Positions 7,199 to 15,852 of a DNA stretch of 40,161 bases are shown here, piece after piece. A program made the position numbers and the translations under genes. Within the stretch, counting starts at the first letter, position 1. Every line of letters starts with the position of its first letter. Source of the stretch: Dehalococcoidia bacterium (GTDB lineage: Bacteria; Chloroflexota; Dehalococcoidia; DSTF01; WHTK01); the NCBI GenBank assembly GCA_009377745.1, contig WHTK01000029.1:1-40161 (forward strand), written 5' to 3'. The notes under the pieces were generated by a model. It did no database searches, had not been told where the DNA came from, and worked only from the letters and a program-made list of their open reading frames with translations.

Positions 7199-7957
7199 TT
7201 GACGAAGATCGATACGGTGATGCAGGGATTCTCGCTGGGGACGGACCAGGGGAACATCGCTTTCTGTGGCGTGACGCTGATCGAGGGTACGAAGCGCATC
7301 CTGGTGGACGTCGCGCACGGCGGCCGGCGCCAGCTACTGGTGCAGCGCCTCCAGGAGCGCGGCCTGACCCCGGACGACATCGACTACGTGTTCCTGACCC
7401 ACGCCCACTGGGACCACATGATCAACATCGACCTGTTTCCCAACGCTAAGGTGCTGATCCACCCCGTGGAACGTGAGTACGCCAAGAACCCGAGCGAGAA
7501 GGACTGGGCGACGCTAAAGTACGCGACGCTGGCGCTGGAGTCGCACGACCTGCAAGAGGTGCGCGAGGGCGACGAGATCGATGACGGGGTGCGGGTGCTG
7601 GAGACGCCGGGCCACAGCAAGGGCAGCATGGCGCTGATCGTGCGGTCGGAGAGCGGCACGGCGGCGATTTGCGGCGACGCGCTGCCGAACGGATTGTCGG
7701 TGGCAACGGGGCTGCCGCGCATCGTCTTCTGGGACATCGATGACGCCAGGAAGAGCATCCGCAAGCTGCTGGACACGGCGAAGGACTTCTATCCGGGGCA
7801 CGACCGGCCATTTCGGGTTGAGGACGGCGGGCGGGTACAGTACCTGGAGCGGACGAGTGTGAAGGTCTTCGGCTGGCCGGACGCGGGTGAGGGCGATGGC
7901 GGGCCGGGCCTGAGCTATGCGGCGGAGCTACCGCGTGAGACGCAGGTGTTTGTCTAG
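7199..7957 (+). CDS. MBL-fold metallo-hydrolase (AHL-lactonase-like)
   Basis: 252 aa from TTG 7199, preceded by AGAAGGAGA at good spacing. The metallo-beta-lactamase signature THAHWDH (H68, H70, D72, H73) is followed by further metal ligands in ETPGHSKGSM and the final YPGHDRPF. The layout and length match the N-acyl-homoserine lactonase/AttM branch of the superfamily, whose members hydrolyse lactones or related esters with two Zn2+. The actual substrate here is unknown. There is no signal peptide. It is probably co-transcribed with the DUF2332 gene. Confidence 0.87.
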   Translation: MTKIDTVMQGFSLGTDQGNIAFCGVTLIEGTKRILVDVAHGGRRQLLVQRLQERGLTPDDIDYVFLTHAHWDHMINIDLFPNAKVLIHPVEREYAKNPSEKDWATLKYATLALESHDLQEVREGDEIDDGVRVLETPGHSKGSMALIVRSESGTAAICGDALPNGLSVATGLPRIVFWDIDDARKSIRKLLDTAKDFYPGHDRPFRVEDGGRVQYLERTSVKVFGWPDAGEGDGGPGLSYAAELPRETQVFV

Positions 7958-8027
7958 GCGCGCTGGGCTGAACCATAGGCGGCATTAGAGTAGGATCTGG
8001 TCGCAGTCTTAAACCGAGGAGAAAAAG

Positions 8028-8258
8028 ATGAACCAAGCAGTCACTGACAACAAGACTCTTCAGGTGCAGGAGCTGGATTTGAAAGCCAAGCTGGCGGTCG
8101 CCGAAGGGGCGCTGGCCTGGTACGAGATGCGGCCCGGCGGCACGGTAGAAGACGCGCAGCAGTTGAAGGGTGAGCTGGCCTCGCAGATCGCGGAGATTGC
8201 GGCAAAGAGGTCAGCGTTGCTGCAGCAGATGCTGAGCACGTCCTTCGGCGGCGAGTAG
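8028..8258 (+). CDS. small helical protein, unknown
   Basis: 76 aa with a strong SD (GAGGAG, then AAAAAG and ATG). The composition is Leu/Ala/Gln/Glu/Lys-rich with heptad-like spacing (residues 12-30 and 42-70), predicting a helical hairpin or coiled coil. There is no Cys, signal peptide or membrane segment. The gene follows the MBL hydrolase by 70 nt and is followed by intergenic repeats. Its function is unknown. Confidence 0.7.
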   Translation: MNQAVTDNKTLQVQELDLKAKLAVAEGALAWYEMRPGGTVEDAQQLKGELASQIAEIAAKRSALLQQMLSTSFGGE

Positions 8259-8315
8259 CAGCGGATCTAAGGCTGCTTAAAATTCCGGGAGCCTCGCGAA
8301 CTTCACCTCATCTAA

Positions 8316-8330
8316 CCCTCTAGGAGAGGG
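8316..8330. repeat. CCCTCT/AGAGGG hairpin repeat
   Basis: A short perfect inverted repeat with a 3-nt loop, the same family as 188-210, downstream of the small helical protein gene. Confidence 0.45.
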
Positions 8331-8374
8331 GACCTTGGTTCACAATTCCGTCCGATTTCTTAGGGCGGGACTTC

Positions 8375-8416
8375 AAAGGTTGCTTCGCCTCGCCTAATCG
8401 GCGATGGCTCGCAATG
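8375..8416 (+). repeat. dispersed repeat A
   Basis: AAGGTTGCTTCGCCTCG followed by CGGCGATGGCTCGCAATG, a good copy of the family between convergent genes. Confidence 0.7.
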
Positions 8417-8440
8417 GGGGCAGAGCGTAGCTGAGATGAG

Positions 8441-9511
8441 CTAGTAGCCGCGCTGCCAGTCGACGAGGTTTGCCAGGGGTTGGCCGGCCAGGAGACGCTT
8501 GAGGTTTTCACAGAAGACGTCGAGCGAGAAGCCCTGAGGCGTGTCGGAGCGGCCGGAGACGTGGGGCGTGAAGATGATGTTGGGGGCCTGCTGCAGGGCC
8601 TGGCTGGGTGGGTCGGCGAAGTCGTTGTCCCAGACGTCGAGGTAGGCGCCGGCGAGACGGCCGCTGTTCAGCGCTTCGATTAGCGCCGCTTCATCGATGA
8701 TCTCACCGCGGGCAACGTTGAGCAGGTAGGCGCCCGGCTTGATGGCGGCGAAGGCGGCGCTATTCAGCATGCGCTCCGTCTCGTCCGTGAGCATGGCGGT
8801 GACGGCGATGAAGTCGGCTTCGGCGAGCATGGCGTGGAGCTCGTGCGCGGGGAAGAGGATATCGACGCCATCGACGTCCGGCTGTCGCTCCCTGGCGGAG
8901 CGACGCGTGGCCACGACGCGCATGCCGAGGCCCTTAGCCATCTCCGCGACGTGGCTGCCGATACCCCCAAGCCCGACGACGGCCATAGTTTTGTCGCGCA
9001 GCAGCTTCATGCCACCGAAGCCACCGTTGGTGAAATCGAGTTGATCCGTCTGGCGGACGGCGGTGTGCATATTGCGCGCGAACATCATCGCGGCGGCGAC
9101 GGTGGTCTCGGCGATGGGCAGGACCTGATTGCGGCCGCGGGTGCTGGTGACGGCGAAGGGCGGGTCCCAGAAAGCGGAGCCGCGCAGGTTGGAGACGCCG
9201 GCGAAAGAGAAATGGGCCCACATCAGGCTCTGCGCGCGCTGGGCTAGGGTGACCGGGAAGGGCAGCGCCATGTAGAAGACGTGGGCGGCGCGCCAGATAG
9301 CTTCGCGCTCCGCGGGGGAGATGGCGCCGGTGTTGGTGGGGGCGACGCCGCGGCGGGTCCGGTTGGGCGGCCAGACCTCCTCGTCGCCGAAGTCATTGCC
9401 GAGGAGGACGACGTTGAGCCGTGCGGGGTCGATGGCGCGGATGCGGTCGAGGGCCTGGTCGTTGAGGCGGGTGAGGATGAGGACATTCAGGACATCGGGC
9501 AGGTGCTGCAT
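8441..9511 (-). CDS. D-2-hydroxyacid dehydrogenase (NAD-binding)
   Basis: 356 aa from ATG 9511. The frame stays open further upstream, but into low-complexity non-homologous sequence. The Rossmann dinucleotide motif is VVGLGGIGSHVAE (about residues 178-190), with ATRRS after strand 2, where the Arg residues suggest NADP could be used. The catalytic Arg is in NVARGEIIDE and the terminal catalytic His is in FTPHVSGRSD, all standard for the family. The N-terminal catalytic domain (1-100) is divergent. The enzyme would reduce 2-oxo acids or oxidise 2-hydroxy acids. There is no SD; TACGTT ends 6 nt before the ATG and could be the -10 of a leaderless mRNA. A second gene of this family begins at 39834. 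Confidence 0.88.
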   Translation of the reverse strand: MQHLPDVLNVLILTRLNDQALDRIRAIDPARLNVVLLGNDFGDEEVWPPNRTRRGVAPTNTGAISPAEREAIWRAAHVFYMALPFPVTLAQRAQSLMWAHFSFAGVSNLRGSAFWDPPFAVTSTRGRNQVLPIAETTVAAAMMFARNMHTAVRQTDQLDFTNGGFGGMKLLRDKTMAVVGLGGIGSHVAEMAKGLGMRVVATRRSARERQPDVDGVDILFPAHELHAMLAEADFIAVTAMLTDETERMLNSAAFAAIKPGAYLLNVARGEIIDEAALIEALNSGRLAGAYLDVWDNDFADPPSQALQQAPNIIFTPHVSGRSDTPQGFSLDVFCENLKRLLAGQPLANLVDWQRGY

Positions 9512-9579
9512 GGATGCAACGTAGCAGGTGGGTGGTAACAGGCAAGAAGGATGAGGTGGCCACGACCTGAGGGCAAGGC

Positions 9580-10300
9580 TCAGGCGCGGGCAGTGGAGTG
9601 GCAGCGCACGCGGGCCAGTTCTACGAGGGCCGGCGGATCGCAATTGTCTTCGGGGTAGACGGCGATGCCGGTGTCGCAGTTGAAGTCGGTGAGCTGAGCC
9701 AGGAGGCGGTCGAGGGCGTGGTGGGCGCCTTCGCGGCCGCAGTGGACGAGGCAGATGGCGAACTCGAAGGGGGCCAGGCTGGCGACGAGGTCGGCGGTGC
9801 GGACGACCTGGAGGGTGCGCTGGGCGATCTCGGCCGACCGGGCCTGCCATCCATCCATGGACATATCGCCGAGGTTGATCAGGCCGGTGCGCATGACGAT
9901 CACGGCCATAGAGAGGCCGTAGCGGGTACAGCGCGCGCCCTCTTCTTCGAGGCGCATATCCAGGTACCAGCGGTTGAACAGGCCGGTGGCCTCGTCACGG
10001 ATTGAGTTCTGGCGGGCGGCGTTGGTGCGGCTGAAGAGGCCGGCGAGGCGCGGCTCGTTGAAGACGGGGGCGGCGGAAGCTCCCGGCTGAAAACGCAGCC
10101 AGAAGTAGGCCTCCAGAGCGGAGGCTATGAGCCACCAATGCCGTCAACGCCGGCGCCCCCAGGCCGCGAGCGGACCAGACGAGAATGGCATTGAGGAGCA
10201 GCGTAAGCGATAGAAGCGCTAACCTCGGCGCGGGCAGGGAAGTCCGAAGGAGCGCGAGTCCAGACATCATTCCCAAGATTATCGGCTTGTCAGGGAGCAA
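9580..10300 (-). pseudogene. membrane-anchored degenerate GGDEF protein, frameshifted
   Basis: The upstream part (TTG 10300) encodes hydrophobic helices, including LALLSLTLLLNAILVW. Near 10100-10143 homology moves to the next frame, which reads HWWLIASALEAYFWLRF (a membrane helix), then SIRDEATGLFNRWYLDMRL, the typical opening of a GGDEF domain, and continues to the TGA at 9580. The total span is 721 nt, so one extra base explains the break. Where the active site R-x-GGDEF should be, the sequence is SLAPFEF, so diguanylate cyclase activity would be lost even if the frame were restored. It may be a c-di-GMP-related regulator in decay, or a catalytically dead domain with an assembly error. Confidence 0.68.
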
Positions 10301-10492
10301 AATTGATTGAGCCGATGAGAATAGGCGGCTGAGCAGCTAGTCTCGGGTACGCGTCTGTTTGCCGCCACTCGGTAGAGGGATGTCGTGCCTAGGTGAGATC
10401 AAATATTGCTTCGGACCAGACGCGGGCAATTGAAGCCTCGTTTCGAGCGGGCCCGGATTGCATACGGCGGGGTGACGACTTGAAGGTCGCCG

Positions 10493-11188
10493 CTACAGGC
10501 CGTTGCTCGCGCTAAGGGCCGGGTTGACGATCTGCCGGCCGGTGGGGCATTGGGGTAGGAGGGGACAGGGCGGGCAGGCGGGCGCGCGGGCGCTGCACAT
10601 GTGGCGGCCATGGCGGATGAGGAGGACGTGAAAGCGGAAGTGGTCCGCCGGCGGGACATCGGCTTCGAGCTGGGTCTGGACCTTCTCGGGAGTGAGACTG
10701 GGTGAGACGAGGCCGAGGCGGACGGCGACGCGATAGACGTGGGTATCGACGGGGAGGCCGGGCATGCCGAGGCCGAAGAGGAGGACGCAGGCGGCGGTTT
10801 TGGGCCCAACAGCGGGCAGCGTGCGCAGCCATTCGCGGGCCTGGTCAACCGGGAGGTCTTCGAGGAAGCGCAGGTCGAAGGCGCCGGTGCGCTGCTTGAT
10901 CTCGGTGAGCATAGCCTTGAGTCGCGGCGCTTTCGTGGGCGCGAGGCCGCCGGGGCGGATAGCGTCCTCGATCGCGTCGACGGGCGCGCCGGCGACGGCC
11001 TGCCAGTCAGGGAAGCGCTGGAGCAGGCGATTGAAGGCGCGGCCGGAGTTGGAGTCGGCGGTGTTCTGGGAAAGGAGGGTGAGGACGAGCTCGGCGATGG
11101 CGTCGCCGTGGGGACGCCATTCGGGCTGGCCGTAGAGGGCCGTGAGGCGGTCGATGATTTCAGCAGGGGTGTAGGAGGTTGTCGTCAC
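10493..11188 (-). CDS. nth: endonuclease III-like DNA glycosylase/AP lyase
   Basis: 231 aa from GTG 11188 with no clear SD. The helix-hairpin-helix is LPAVGPKTA with catalytic Lys130, and the catalytic Asp148 is in LPVDTHVYRVAVRLGL. The 4Fe-4S loop has Cys198, 205, 208 and 214 with the canonical C-x6-C-x2-C-x5-C spacing. All active-site residues are present, so a bifunctional glycosylase removing oxidised pyrimidines is expected. The N-terminus (YGQPEWRPHGDAIAELVLTLLSQNT) is typical of the short endonuclease III relatives common in Chloroflexota and Actinobacteria. It appears to stand alone. Confidence 0.92.
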   Translation of the reverse strand: MTTTSYTPAEIIDRLTALYGQPEWRPHGDAIAELVLTLLSQNTADSNSGRAFNRLLQRFPDWQAVAGAPVDAIEDAIRPGGLAPTKAPRLKAMLTEIKQRTGAFDLRFLEDLPVDQAREWLRTLPAVGPKTAACVLLFGLGMPGLPVDTHVYRVAVRLGLVSPSLTPEKVQTQLEADVPPADHFRFHVLLIRHGRHMCSARAPACPPCPLLPQCPTGRQIVNPALSASNGL

Positions 11189-11537
11189 GGAGGTAGGGTG
11201 ACACCGGGGCGGGGTGGGGGTAAAGGGGGCGGTCGGAGCGTGAAGTCTGGTCTACTGCCGAGGCGACATCTGTGGCCGGAAGATCAAGGTTGCTCCGCCT
11301 CGGCCAGGGCCGATGGCTCGCAATGGGTTCTGCCTTCTCAGACGAGGATCAGGGGTGGCTTCGCCTCGGCTAACGCCGATGGCTTGTAGTGGCTGAGGGT
11401 GTCCGGGCTGAAGCGACCTCGACAGCGTGGCGACGCTAATGGTAGCTGTGAGAGAGCACCGCGGTGGGTTGTGTTGTTACTTGTTACGTGGTGACTGGTA
11501 AGATGCTCAACATGGCTCGCTAACAGGAGGTTGCTCC
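11189..11537. other. intergenic region with two repeat A copies and the lemA promoter region
   Basis: No gene. Repeat A copies lie at 11281-11324 and, degenerate, at 11347-11391, in direct orientation. Near the lemA end there are two TTGTTA hexamers (11474-11479 and 11481-11486) and TGGTAAGAT (-10 TAAGAT at 11499-11504 with an extended TG). These are a possible lemA promoter, but the spacing to either hexamer (19 or 12 nt) is not ideal. AGGAGG precedes the lemA ATG. Confidence 0.5.
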
Positions 11538-12182
11538 ATGTCCGGAATCATCGTCCTCATCGTGGTCGTTGTTGTCATTGCCGTCCTTGCCCTCATTCTC
11601 ATGGGCATGTATAACGGCCTCGTCCGCGGCCGCAACCGTGTCCAGGAAGCCTGGTCCGGCATCGATATCCAACTCAAGCGCCGTTCCAGCCTGATCCCCA
11701 ACCTGATCGAGACCGTCCGGGGCTACGCCAGCCACGAGCGCCAGACCTTCGAGAACGTCACCCGCGCCCGCGCCATGCTCGATAACGCCGGCACGGCGCA
11801 GCAGGCAGGTCAGGCCAACAACATGCTGACCCAGGCCCTGCGCTCCCTCTTCGCCGTGTCTGAGGCCTACCCGGACCTCAAAGCTAACCAGAACTTCCTC
11901 CAGCTCCAGGCAGAGCTCAGCGACACCGAAGAGAAGATCGCCTACGCGCGCCAGTTCTACAACCGCAACGTCCTCTCCTACAACACCAGCGTCCAGACCG
12001 TCCCGACGATGTTCATCGCCGGTACGTTCGGCTTTACGATCGAGGAGTTCTTCGAGGCCGAGGAAGAGGCGCGCCAGGACGTCCGGGTCGATTTCTCCGT
12101 GCCGCCGACATCTCCCGCGGCGGCGCCTGCCGTCCAGGCCGCTCCGCCCGCCGAGCCGCCAGCCGGCCCCGCCAGCACCTAG
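11538..12182 (+). CDS. lemA: LemA family membrane protein
   Basis: 214 aa, ATG preceded by AGGAGG at 8 nt. One N-terminal membrane helix (residues 4-24, [20 protein letters not shown]) leads into the long LemA helical domain: [40 protein letters not shown] is spread over residues 28-66, and [20 protein letters not shown] follows near residue 137. The C-terminal 30 residues are Ala/Pro-rich and probably unstructured. LemA proteins are often encoded beside HtpX/M48 proteases. Here that protease gene is 0.6 kb downstream, separated by a broken kinase gene. The role is unknown in detail. Confidence 0.93.
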   Translation: MSGIIVLIVVVVVIAVLALILMGMYNGLVRGRNRVQEAWSGIDIQLKRRSSLIPNLIETVRGYASHERQTFENVTRARAMLDNAGTAQQAGQANNMLTQALRSLFAVSEAYPDLKANQNFLQLQAELSDTEEKIAYARQFYNRNVLSYNTSVQTVPTMFIAGTFGFTIEEFFEAEEEARQDVRVDFSVPPTSPAAAPAVQAAPPAEPPAGPAST

Positions 12183-12217
12183 ACCCGCGTGCCTACCAGC
12201 ATTGAGCCGCGGACTTC

Positions 12218-12788
12218 ATGCCGTACCAACGCATCCACATCACGGGCGGTCCAGGCACCGGCAAGACGACAGCGGCCAGGCACATCGCCGGCATCCTCGG
12301 CCATCCGGCTTTACGACTGGGATGACATCACGGTAGCTCTCGATAGAGACTTGCCGCGTCCTATCGACGCGGGCTTGATGCAGAGCCTCCTCCAGAAGGA
12401 AGTTGCGACAGTAATCGAACAGGAGACCTGGATCAGCGACGGCACTTATCTCGGGTGGGCTACGCCCCTCTTAGACCGCGCCGACATCATCGTCCGGATG
12501 GACGTGCCCTGGAGAGTCGCCTCCTACCGGATATTGAGCCGCCATGTCCGCGCAGAGATCGCGCGCAACAATCGCTTTCCCGGCTGGCGGGCCGTCTATC
12601 GCTTCTGGCGCTGGAGTGCTGCCTACTACGGCAATCGCAACGTCCACGGATTGAATATCTGGGGCACGCCGGAAACCAAGGCAACGCTTCTCGACCTGTT
12701 AGAGCCGTTCCAGGAAAAGGTCATCGTTTGCCGCGATCTCGCCGACGTGACGAGCGTGGCGCGGCGTCTCGAAAGCCAGCCCGCGTGA
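12218..12788 (+). pseudogene. P-loop adenylate-kinase-like protein, frameshifted
   Basis: ATG 12218 opens MPYQRIHITGGPGTGKTTAA, an intact Walker A. The frame ends at a TGA about 100 nt in. From about 12308 the next frame reads LYDWDDITVAL and continues for 159 residues with WISDGTYLGW, ADIIVRMDVPWRVASYRI and a basic R-rich LID-like segment, as in small adenylate kinase or topology-modulation (FlaR-like) proteins. The span is 571 nt, so one surplus base near 12307-12308 (a GG) accounts for the split. The downstream portion can be read from a GTG at 12189 but then lacks the P-loop. It sits between lemA and the M48 protease, and its TGA overlaps a possible GTG start of the protease (GTGA). Confidence 0.7.
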
Positions 12789-12790
12789 CG

Positions 12791-13717
12791 ATGGAATCCC
12801 CCTCCTACGACCACCCCGTCCTGATCTATGACCGCATCGATTCCAACCGTCGCAAGACGTGGTTGCTGCTGGTCGGCTTCTTCCTGATCACCGCCGGCGC
12901 GTCGATCGCTCTCAGCTACATCATGGGGCTGCCCCTCGGCCTCTCGCCGATCATCATCGTCGTCGTGCTGCTGTTTGCTGCCTTCAGCTATTTCGGCTCG
13001 GCCAGCGTCGCCCTTAGCGTCTCCGGCGCTAAAGCGGTCGAAGAGAGCCAGGAGCCGCAGCTCTACCGTCTGGTCGAGAACCTCTGCATCGGCGCGGGCC
13101 TGCCGATGCCCAAGGTCCACGTCATCGAGGACGGCTCCATGAACGCCTTCGCCACCGGCCGCGACCCGGAGCATGCCTCCATCGCCGTCACGCGCGGCTT
13201 GATGCAGAAGCTGGACCGCCGCGAGCTCGAAGGCGTCCTGGCCCACGAGCTCTCTCACATCGGCAACCGCGACACCCTGGTCATGACGACGCTCGTCGTG
13301 CTGGTCGGCGTCCTCGCACTGACCGCCGACCTGGCGTTGCGCCTCACCTGGTTCGGCGCCGGCTCCCGCCGCTCCTACCGCGACAAGAACAGCAAGGGTG
13401 GCGGCATCCTGATGATCGTGGCACTTGTCGCCGTCATTCTCGCCCCCATAGCGGCGCGGATCATTGCCTTCGCCGTATCCCGCCAGCGCGAGTACCTTGC
13501 GGACGCGTCGGGCGCACTGCTCACGCGCTATCCCGCGGGGCTGGCGGGCGCCCTCGAGAAGATTGGCGGCGATGCAGACCCGCTGGACGCCGCCACCAAG
13601 GCCACGGAGCACCTCTACTTCGTCAATCCGCTGGCGGCGCACAAGAGCGCCCTCAATAACCTCTTCTCCACTCACCCGCCGATCGAAGAGCGCATCCGCC
13701 TGCTGCGGGCGATGTAG
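12791..13717 (+). CDS. htpX: HtpX-like M48 family zinc metalloprotease
   Basis: 308 aa from ATG 12791; GTG 12785, overlapping the previous stop, is an alternative. The zinc motif is VLAHELSHIGNRD (HExxH), with the third ligand Glu in SRQREYLADASGA. Four hydrophobic membrane segments: residues about 18-38 and 44-66 before the protease domain, then about 170-190 and 208-230 flanking it. This is the standard HtpX topology with the active site on the cytoplasmic side. STHPPIEERIRLL near the C-terminus is a family hallmark. The family degrades misfolded membrane proteins. The LemA neighbour supports a shared membrane quality-control role. Confidence 0.92.
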   Translation: MESPSYDHPVLIYDRIDSNRRKTWLLLVGFFLITAGASIALSYIMGLPLGLSPIIIVVVLLFAAFSYFGSASVALSVSGAKAVEESQEPQLYRLVENLCIGAGLPMPKVHVIEDGSMNAFATGRDPEHASIAVTRGLMQKLDRRELEGVLAHELSHIGNRDTLVMTTLVVLVGVLALTADLALRLTWFGAGSRRSYRDKNSKGGGILMIVALVAVILAPIAARIIAFAVSRQREYLADASGALLTRYPAGLAGALEKIGGDADPLDAATKATEHLYFVNPLAAHKSALNNLFSTHPPIEERIRLLRAM

Positions 13718-13747
13718 CTTAATCCCGAGAGCCCTGGTGATCGAGGA

Positions 13748-13787
13748 AGATCAAAGATTGCTTCGCCGCTGTCGCTCCTAGCAATGG
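13748..13787 (+). repeat. dispersed repeat A, degenerate
   Basis: AGATCAAAGATTGCTTCGCCG, then a short centre and GCAATGG. It lies between the convergent htpX-like and ROK genes. Confidence 0.5.
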
Positions 13788-13823
13788 CGGCCGCGGTCTC
13801 ATCGAAACTGAATCGAGGCCGGG

Positions 13824-14789
13824 CTAAGCCCCTTCGCTTATGTTGTCGAGGGCGAGGAGGGCGGCGCCGATGGCCGGGGCCTCATCGCCCAGCTCCGCTT
13901 CGAGGATGCGGACATCGGCGTAGCTCTGAGGGAAGGCTTCGGCTTTGACGACGGCGCGGGCGGTATCCAGGTAGCGGGAGCCGAGCTTACGGAGGCTGCC
14001 GCCGATGACGATGACCTGGGGGTTGAAGACGTCGACGAGGTTCGTGAGGCCGGCGCCGAGGTAGCGGCCGGCTTTGTGGATGGCGGCGTCGGCGCCGGCG
14101 TTGCCGGACTCGGCGGCGAGGTGGAGGATGCGGGCGTCCGGGGTGACGCCTTCACGCTGGGCGAGGCGGGCAATGAGGCCGTCAGGGTAAGCCTCCGCGA
14201 GGTCGGTGGCGGCGGCATCGAGGGCGCTGCCGGAGGCCAGGGCTTCGAGGCAGCCGCGCCGGCCGCAGCCACAGAGGCGGCCCTCGGGTTCAAGCTGCAT
14301 GTGGCCGATTTCACCGCCCGCTCCCGAGGCGCCGTGGTAGAGGTGGCCATCGAGGATCAGACCACCGCCGAGGCCGGTGCCGATGGTGACGAGGATCATG
14401 TGATCGGAGCCACGGCCGGCGCCGAGACGGTGCTCGGCCAGGGCGGCGGCGTTGGCGTCGTTCTCGAGCCAGGTTGGCACGCCGAGATGGCCGCCGATCG
14501 AGCGGGCGAGCGGGACGTTGTGCCAGCCGGGTAGGTTCGGCGGCGTGGTGAGGATGCCGCGGGTGAGGTCAGCGGGGCCGGGGGCGGAAATGCCGGCGGC
14601 GGCGATGGTGTTGCCGCCGTAGGCGGCGCGGGCGGAATCGGCCATGCGGGCGATCACGGCATCGGGTCCGAGTCCGGCGTCCGTGGGGCGCAGGTCCCGG
14701 CCGGCGATGGTCAGGTCACGCGAGACGCAGACACTGAGGATCTTGGTGCCGCCGAGGTCGATGCCGGCGACGAGCTGCGTTCCTGCCAT
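13824..14789 (-). CDS. ROK family sugar kinase (glucokinase-like)
   Basis: 321 aa. The N-terminal ATP-phosphate loop is AGIDLGGTKI. The substrate region has LENDANAAALAEHRLGAGRG, with the catalytic-base Asp in NDAN. GTGLGGGLI follows, and the ROK zinc site is CGCGRRGCLEALASG, with a His in the preceding GGEIGHMQLE. All positions expected for an active ATP-dependent hexokinase are present. Glucose is the likeliest substrate but N-acetyl sugars are possible. It is transcribed alone. The start has no SD; TAGAAT ends 7 nt before the ATG, suggesting a leaderless mRNA. Confidence 0.9.
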   Translation of the reverse strand: MAGTQLVAGIDLGGTKILSVCVSRDLTIAGRDLRPTDAGLGPDAVIARMADSARAAYGGNTIAAAGISAPGPADLTRGILTTPPNLPGWHNVPLARSIGGHLGVPTWLENDANAAALAEHRLGAGRGSDHMILVTIGTGLGGGLILDGHLYHGASGAGGEIGHMQLEPEGRLCGCGRRGCLEALASGSALDAAATDLAEAYPDGLIARLAQREGVTPDARILHLAAESGNAGADAAIHKAGRYLGAGLTNLVDVFNPQVIVIGGSLRKLGSRYLDTARAVVKAEAFPQSYADVRILEAELGDEAPAIGAALLALDNISEGA

Positions 14790-14796
14790 GGATGCG

Positions 14797-14802
14797 ATTC
14801 TA
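14797..14802 (-). promoter_or_regulatory. -10 box TAGAAT for a leaderless ROK transcript
   Basis: Read on the minus strand, TAGAAT is followed by seven bases (CGCATCC) and the ATG of the ROK gene. The hydroxyacid dehydrogenase at 9511 has the very similar context TACGTT, GCATCC, ATG. Confidence 0.45.
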
Positions 14803-14836
14803 GGGCCAGAGAGCGCGGCTCGTCACCGAAGGCGCG

Positions 14837-15538
14837 CTAGATGGGCGGGACGATGTTGATGTTGGCGTTGAAGTCGCTGAAGGTCAGCGTGGTCTTGACG
14901 CCGCCGGACTGGGAGACGATGCGCAGGGGCAGGTTATCGGCGACGCAGATCTCCTGGGAGCCGCTGGCGCTGGTGACGGTGTAGAGCTGGCAGGTCTTGC
15001 CGCCGACGTTGGCGGTGCCGGCCTTGGTGACGCCGCTGGCCTGGAGGGCTTCGACGGAGGTGCTGATGGTGCGGAAGTCGAAGAGGGCGCTGGCCTGGCC
15101 GGGTAGGGACTGCTTGGTCCAGGTGGGGCCGACCTTGATGTAGGAATCGGCGCCGATGAGGATAAGCTCGAAGGCGGCGTCTGCCGTCCCAGCGGCGCTG
15201 GTGGTGATGTGGTACTTGTCCGGCAGGACGGCCTCGATGGTCATGGCCTGGTTGGGCGCGCCGGTGGTCTCGATCAAGACCTCAGCGCGGACGCTGCGGA
15301 CACTGGAGAACGCGCTGACGATGGCGGTGATCTCGGCGTTAGCACCAGCGGGTGTGGGGGTAGCGCCGGCCGGAGCGCCGCTGCCGCCGGCCGGGCTGGT
15401 GGCAGCCGGTGGGACCGAGCCGGAACCAGCGGGCGTGGGTGAGGTGACGTTGTTGTCGTCATCGCCGCCGCAGGCGACGAGGAAGAGCAGGAGCAGCGGG
15501 GCGGTGAGGATCGCAAAGAGGGTAGGTCTGAGGGACAA
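14837..15538 (-). CDS. LppX/LolA-like lipoprotein
   Basis: 233 aa from TTG 15538, which has GGAGG 6 nt upstream. The frame continues upstream without a better start. The signal peptide (SLRPTLFAILTAPLLLLFLVAC) ends in a lipobox with the modified Cys at about residue 22, then an Asp/Asn-rich linker and a Gly/Pro/Ala-rich tether to residue about 75. The folded part (ITAIVSAFSSVRSVRAEVLIETTG...) resembles the LppX_LprAFG/LolA fold that carries lipids in other bacteria. It ends FSDFNANINIVPPI, much like the lipoprotein at 20082-20864. It is probably anchored outside the cytoplasmic membrane. The cargo is unknown. Confidence 0.75.
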   Translation of the reverse strand: MSLRPTLFAILTAPLLLLFLVACGGDDDNNVTSPTPAGSGSVPPAATSPAGGSGAPAGATPTPAGANAEITAIVSAFSSVRSVRAEVLIETTGAPNQAMTIEAVLPDKYHITTSAAGTADAAFELILIGADSYIKVGPTWTKQSLPGQASALFDFRTISTSVEALQASGVTKAGTANVGGKTCQLYTVTSASGSQEICVADNLPLRIVSQSGGVKTTLTFSDFNANINIVPPI

Positions 15539-15852
15539 GGGAAACCTCCGGTGGTGACGGGTGGGCGCAAGAGGCGCTGGGGAGTGTGCGAGTAAGTATA
15601 GCTGAGTATGCGGTTTCGGGGAATGGCGGTGGGGGAGGTTCGGGAGTTGGTCTGCCAGCCACCTCACGCTAACCCTCTCCCGGAAGGAGGGGATCAGGAT
15701 TGGCTCCCTGAGCGCAGCATCTTGATCAGGGGATGGAGCAGTATCTCATAGTAGTGAACATAACGTGCAATGGGCATCGAGCAGCCATGTGTCCTGGACA
15801 AAGGAAGGGCCCGTCCTGAGGACGGGCCCTTGTCTCAGAGTGGTGGTTGGCT
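15539..15852. other. intergenic region between minus-strand genes
   Basis: No gene. It holds an imperfect CCCTC/GAGGG repeat (15673-15692), a relatively AT-rich stretch (15718-15770), and a strong hairpin that ends the groL-side transcript. No clear promoter was identified for the lipoprotein gene. Confidence 0.5.
15805..15831 (-). terminator. terminator hairpin downstream of the groL unit
   Basis: A perfect 12-bp stem (AAGGGCCCGTCC with GGACGGGCCCTT) around a 3-nt loop, followed on the minus strand by TTCCTTTGTCC, a weak T-tract. It lies 22 nt beyond the stop of the gene at 15853. Confidence 0.7.

Noticed and set aside
8320..8511. Small minus-strand frame over repeat A
   Set aside because: It reads through a dispersed repeat and the 3' end of the dehydrogenase in another frame, without an SD or conserved features.
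9512..9850. N-terminal extension of the hydroxyacid dehydrogenase frame
   Set aside because: Arg/Pro-rich translation opposite the GGDEF gene, without family similarity. The family start fits ATG 9511.
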